64,000 bases of DNA from Mactromeris polynyma (taxonomy: Eukaryota; Mollusca; Bivalvia; Venerida; Mactridae): assembly GCA_032209605.1 (NCBI GenBank), contig JASFXZ010000026.1:3906001-3970000 (forward strand), written 5' to 3'. Made by a program: the position numbers and the translations under genes. A model generated the notes under the pieces. It was not told the origin of the DNA. It saw only the letters and a list, made by a program, of their open reading frames with translations, and searched no databases. Below are positions 58,796 to 64,000 of the stretch, piece by piece. The stretch's first letter is position 1. Every line of letters begins with the position of its first letter.

Positions 58796-61700
58796 AAGTA
58801 ATGGTAAAAATGAATACAAAGAAATAAAATAATGATCAAGAAATACAAAAAAAAGTAATTCAGGCATTAATGTTAATAACCTATTAACTAATTCTTACAA
58901 GGCTTAAGGTAAGACCATTCTAATACTCATCATTAAGAATCTTAACTAAACTGTTTCCATGAGTTTCTGGATCACATGAGACAACTAAAATACAAAATAT
59001 AACAAAGTTTTATGTACACTTTTAAAGATTTTCAAGTTTTAAGATTCAACCGGCTTGCTAAGAGGGGTCACAAATTCCGCTCATGTTCTGCATGCATAAA
59101 ATTATATTCTTTAGTTCAGAATGAGCCTATTTGTATAATTTGTTTGTGTTTTTCTTAAAAAGAAAGTGATACATGTAGTGATATCATAAGGAAAAATAAT
59201 CGAAAATAATATGCTCTGTAAAAAATATACCAGTAGGTGGTACTTCATATGCATACACCCTCCTGTAAATGACATATTTTTTAAGTCACAATAAGATATA
59301 CCTATTTTAAAGGTATTATTATTATCATGTTGTTTTACAGCACATCGACAACTTAGGTCAGTTAGCGCGCAACAAAGGTAAAAAATTGGTGAAACTAAGA
59401 ATTGTTAAGTGATATAAAAGATGTAAATATAGTGGGTAAAATTGGGATAAGAATGGTAAGAATATATTTTATGTAGTAAGGTGGGTGAGGCAATCTTAAT
59501 AATTAATCTTTAATTTTTCAGGGGTAGAATTGAGTTTTGAAAGGTAAAAAAGAATTTACTGTAAAATATATATTTGTAAAGTATGTAGGTGTGAATTAAA
59601 AAGGATCATAGCTTGTTGTACAAGCCAATCTCTTTGACATAACTTATATTTTTTCCAACTTGTATTGTCTCAAAGAGAATTTAATGTCAGTGGTATTGAA
59701 AAATTGGGAGCTGACTGGTTGGTCAACACAGACGACAAGAAAATGTTGTACTGTTAAAGGTGTATGAAATGGAATGCAGGCACAGTGGGGGGGTCGTACC
59801 CCTCTGTAGTGCGACAGCTGGGGAATTCTAGCCCCCCTCCAGCTGGGGGTAGAAAACAAGACAAAGATGAATATTGAAGACCAAACCAATAAAGTCATAT
59901 GCAGTACTATCTACAATACATCACCATTTATTGAAACATAAATATTCTGGAAGCAACAGAGGAAACAGGGATACAAATGGCACAAATTGAGATAAGGAAA
60001 GGAGAGAACTGACCAATTTATTGGACCATGGTTTAGAGCCATTATAGACACGAAACTACTCAGCAAGATTAATCCTTACTGTGCAAGAACCGATTAAACT
60101 TGGATACAAATTTATTTTGGTATGATACAGGAACCAAGTGTACTCGTTTTAAACACTGAGGTAAATATTATCAAATCAAAAAGGTCACATTGCGAATCAT
60201 GTTTGGCTCTGATTGGCATTATGTATATATAATAATTACATGCATACTTAAATTAGGAAGTCTATTAAAAATCACTGATCGGGAAGTAAATCTGATGCTA
60301 TGCCTAGTTTTAGTAGCTAAAAATTGTTTACTACAAATGAAAACTATGACAATGAAGTTTTTCTGAACATTACATTGAACAGAACATTTTTTATAAACAA
60401 ATTATATACCAGTGCTCCAGATAAGAATTTACTGAATTGGGTGAAAACTTAAATTAAAATAATTGAGTGAAATCGTATGATAGACGAATAAATTGGGTGA
60501 TTTTCACTCAGTAAGTTTACAATAATTGAGTGAAACATGTAAACAAGTTTTTACAATAATTAATCATGATTAATACTAGTAACTGTTTATCGTAACATGT
60601 CTTTCCATGACGCATAAGTTTTCTCAGCAACTATATGTCCATCGTGTTTCTGTACTTTGTTTGAGCATACAACGTCTATAACTTTGTTGACAACGTCAAA
60701 TAATATTGGTTTAACAATGCTTTTTGAAGAAATTGGTGATGGGGATGAAAAGTATCTAAAATTGTACTTTGATTTATATTATGACATGTTTTCTTTTGAA
60801 AATTGAGGCTTTCTTCCTTGTTTCGACAATTTGGTAAAGCATGTGATCTTGATACCATGTATGTTGATATAATAGAAATGAAAAATTCAGTGAGGCTGTC
60901 TGTTGGAAGTGTTGTGGCGATGAGGTGGAAGTGATGCATGTGTTGGTCCAGTGGAAGTGTACTCTCCTTTAGCATCAGGCACTCATTCCGATACCTTCAT
61001 GTTCACCCCCTGCTTTATAACTCCGGAAAGACCAATTTTTTCTATTTTTAGACAGGAGAATAGACATGCGTCCACAGTCATTGAGCAAGGCGCTTGCAAT
61101 GACTCGCTAATGTCCCAAAAGTAGGACAGTAAACATGTGTAAATAAAGCTTATCGTCGGTCAGGGATTAAAACCTTGTATCTTCGATTTTTTCGAAAAAT
61201 GACTTTTATAATGCGGGAAAGTGAAAGTTAAGGCGCACGATATGTCAAAACGTCGTGTCTCTATGCCAATTCTTTTCACCCATATTATCATGTGATGTAA
61301 GCTTGTATTCTTATTGGCTGAAAATTTGTCATCTCGATCAAAACACAGTTTATTTCGTCAAAACACAAACACTGAAGAAGGAATACAGTAAGTAATCAAA
61401 GAAGATTATTGATGCTGGTAGGTGCTGGTAAATATGATCTTGGCAGAATTTTTGATTTTTATGGATGTGTTGTTAGTACTAAACAGATAATCTGCTTATT
61501 ATTTGACACTTTTAAATCTTATACCTTTGTAGTACATTTAAACTCTATGTTATTAAAATCATGATAGGAACTTCGTTGAAATTAGAGATACAACATTTTG
61601 GAAGCTTTTATATATTTAACCCAAGCTTCGAGAAATTCGAAATACAAGGTTTTGGACTAAAAAATAAATAGAAGATTATCTACTTTAAAGGTTGTTTTCC

Positions 61701-61811
61701 GAAAAAGTTGTAAAAAAAATGCAGATATACCTGTAGCAGCAAGATTTTCTGTGAGATAAAACAAATATGATGAAATCAATAATTATTATAATAGTAATGT
61801 TTATTTTTCAG
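58796..61811. other. No gene recognised; possible small exon and upstream exon
   Basis: At 59329-59376 TTTTACAG is followed by a 37-bp stretch reading HIDNLGQLARNK and then GTAAAA; this could be a micro-exon, unproven. At 61381-61387 AATACA|GTAAGT is a strong donor that could be the 5' exon end of the PHD-like gene. The remaining open frames lack domains. Confidence 0.3.
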
Positions 61812-62154
61812 GTATGTCATATTCTGGTGAAAGTGATACAGAATCATGTTCTGAGAAAAACATTCAAACATACAAGTGCCACGGGTGCCAATATAAACTG
61901 GATTTCAATACACTTATATATTTGCTTCAACAAATAGTAGATATAGGACCTATTCTTGTTCAATTAATACCCGATGGACAGTTTTATGTAAGATGTGCCT
62001 TTGAAGAATGTTCACGTTATTATCACCTTACGTGCATTCACACAACATTACTGATGAAGGACTGAATGAGTCTCACTTAAACGATCTCAGGGATAACGGA
62101 ATACACTGTCCTAAGTGCGAACATGGACGTACGCAGGCACCAAATAACTTTTAA
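61812..62154 (+). CDS. PHD-finger-like zinc-binding exon, one frameshift
   Basis: Follows a good acceptor (TTATTTTTCAG at 61811). The ATG at 61814 starts MSYSGESDTESCSEKN. Cys/His ligands appear in PHD order: CHGC (C-x2-C), RCAFEECSRYYHLTC (C-x4-C-x4-H-x2-C), then in another frame GLNESHLNDLRDNGIHCPKC (final C-x2-C) and EHGRTQAPNNF with a stop at 62152-62154. The first frame ends at 62065. The shift lies near 62035-62045, between LTC and NITDEG, where a single-base indel would restore the finger. It could be the last exon of a gene (upstream donor at 61388) or a decayed copy. PHD fingers usually read histone tails; the role here is unknown. Confidence 0.5.
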
Positions 62155-62257
62155 CTTAAGATGGCTGTTTCTAGAGGAAAACTACTTGTTAAGATGTCCC
62201 TCCAAAAAAATACTGGTGATGGCATCGTTAGAAATAAAAGTGACTTTGCTGAGAAAC

Positions 62258-64000
62258 GACAAGATGGATAGATAAATAAGATGATGGACACATAAATGGA
62301 TGACGGATAGATAAATAAGATGATGGATAGATAAATGGATGACGGATAAATAAATATGTGATGGATAGATAAATGGATAACGGATAGATAAATAAGATGA
62401 TGGATGGATAAATAAGATGATGGATAGATAAATAAGATGATGGATACATAAATGGATGACAAATAGATAAATAAGATGTTGGATAGATAAATGGATGACG
62501 AATAGATAAATAAGATGATGGATAGATAAATGGATGACGGATAGATAAACAAGATGATGGATAGATAAATAAGATGATGGATACATAAATGGATGAGGAA
62601 TAGATAAATAAGATGTTGGATAGATAAATGGATGACAGATAGATAAATAAGATGATGGATAGATAAATAAGATGATGGATAGATAAATGGATGACGGATA
62701 GATAAATGGATCAGGGATACATAAATAAATGATGGATAGATAAATGGATGATGGATACATAAATGGATGATGGATAGATAAATGGATGATGGATAGATAA
62801 ATGGATGACAGATAGATAAATAAGATGATGGATAGATAAATAAGATGATGGATAGATAAATGGATGACAGATAGATAAATAAGATGATGTGTGTTTAGTA
62901 GAAATACAAACAATTGCATTCAGATCAGTAGGGCACATTACCTTTCCAAATGCAAAAGTTTGACCTCATTGAATACTAAGTACATGTAAATAACAAATAG
63001 AAGATGTATAGATAAATGGATGACGGATCGATAAATAAGATGATGGATAGATAAATGGATGATGATAAATAAGATGACGGATAGATAAATAAGATGACGG
63101 ATAGATAAATGGATGACGAATAGATAAATAAGATGATGGATAGATAAATGGATGATGGATCAACAAATAGATGATGAATAGATACATAAAGATGATGGAT
63201 AGATAAATAAGATGATGGATAGATAAATAAGATGATGGATAGATAAATGGATGATGGATAGATAAATAAGATGATAGATAGATAAATGGATGACAGATAG
63301 ATAAATAAGATGATGGATAGATAAATGGATGATGGATAGATAAATGGATCAGAGATACATAAATAAATGATGGATATATAAATAAGATGATGGATAGATA
63401 AATGGATGACGGATAGATAAATAAGATGATGTGTGTTTAGCAGAAATACAAACAATTGCATTCAGATCAGTAGGGCACATTACCTTTCCAAATGCAAAAG
63501 TTTGACCTCATTGAATACTAAGTACATGTAAATAACAGATAGAAGATGGATAGATAAATGGATGACGGATAGATAAATAAGATGATGGATAGATAAATGG
63601 ATGACGGATAGATAAATGGATCAGGGATACATAAATAAATGATGGATAGATAAATAAGATGATGGACAGATAAATGGATGACGAATAGATAAATAAGATG
63701 ATGGATAGATAAATAGATGACGGATAGATAAATGGATGACGGATAGATAAATGGATGATGGACAGATAAATGGATGACGGATAGATAAATAAGATGATGT
63801 GTGTTTAGTAGAAATACAAACAATTGCATTCAGATCAGTCGGGCCCAACCTTTCCAAATGCAAAAGTTTGACCTCATTGAATACTAAGTACATGTAAATA
63901 ACAGATAGAAGATGGATAGATAAATAAGATGATGGATAGATAAATGGATGATTGATAGATAAATAAGATGATGGATAGATTAATGGATGACGGATAGATA
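62258..64000. repeat. GATGGATAGATAAATAAGAT-type array with three unique inserts
   Basis: Mixed 18-20-bp units (ATAGATAAATAAGATGATGG and ATAGATAAATGGATGACGG) to the window end. Three near-identical 113-bp unique blocks starting TGTGTGTTTAG and ending TAAATAACARATAG (62888-63000, 63430-63542, 63798-63908) punctuate it, so the array is a higher-order repeat with unequal repeat content between blocks. The third block has a small deletion. Minus-strand open frames of 73-245 codons (YLSIHHLI-type repeats) are artefacts. Confidence 0.95.

Noticed and set aside
62151..63893. Minus-strand frames rich in Tyr-Leu-Ser-Ile-His as repeat proteins
   Set aside because: Simple-sequence translation; frames break between individual arrays and show no conserved start.
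62258..64000. CRISPR-like alternation of repeats and unique blocks
   Set aside because: The unique blocks are copies of each other and the repeats are simple sequence.

Overview
The window is non-coding-rich, AT-rich animal DNA, most likely from a mollusc and probably a bivalve. Genes are intron-split with consensus GT/AG borders. There is a secreted F-type (fucolectin) lectin gene, tRNA-derived SINEs resembling common bivalve families, decayed LINE, Tc1, PIF/Harbinger and hAT remnants, many small inverted-terminal-repeat elements, and five large tandem arrays. Nothing bacterial or viral was recognised. Species cannot be fixed from the sequence.

Layout. 1-2840: array of a 31-bp repeat. 3348-3635 (-): frameshifted first exon of a lectin-like gene. 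5418-5777: Tc1 transposase remnant. 7387-11262 (-): the best gene here, three exons whose phases join into a 249-residue secreted protein (signal peptide, PAN/Apple-like module, F-type lectin domain). Its first intron holds a second array of the same 31-bp family. The two loci look like tandem paralogues, each with the minisatellite at the equivalent intronic position. 12.2-12.6 kb: a small MITE and a 36-bp repeat.

13259-27040: a giant inverted duplication. Arms of about 6.1 kb flank a 1.5-kb spacer. The inner 5 kb of the arms are almost identical, while the outer 1 kb carries several differences. Each arm holds a 5'-truncated LINE with its poly(A) tail; the spacer holds the end of a different LINE.

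27-41 kb is mostly non-coding, with SINEs, a TTAA-flanked element, an inverted-repeat element, and two exons (36039-37619, +) of a single-pass membrane protein with a PPPY-containing tail. 41.8-42.6 kb: 30-bp array. 45.1-48.5 kb: satellite of roughly 61-bp monomers, each able to fold into a hairpin, followed by a dimer built on AAAATGGCGG inverted repeats. 49-57 kb: cluster of DNA elements, including a hAT-like MITE with a perfect 8-bp target duplication, a 1.28-kb TA-flanked element carrying a promoter-like first exon, a fold-back MITE and a PIF/Harbinger remnant. 58.2-58.8 kb: inverted SINE pair. 61.8-62.15 kb: PHD-finger-like exon with one frameshift. 62.26-64.0 kb: simple-sequence array punctuated by three copies of a 113-bp unique block.

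The genes do not form a pathway. The coherent stories are duplication of a lectin gene with its intronic minisatellite, and a recent or gene-converted palindrome. Most long open frames in the arrays are artefacts of stop-free repeat units.
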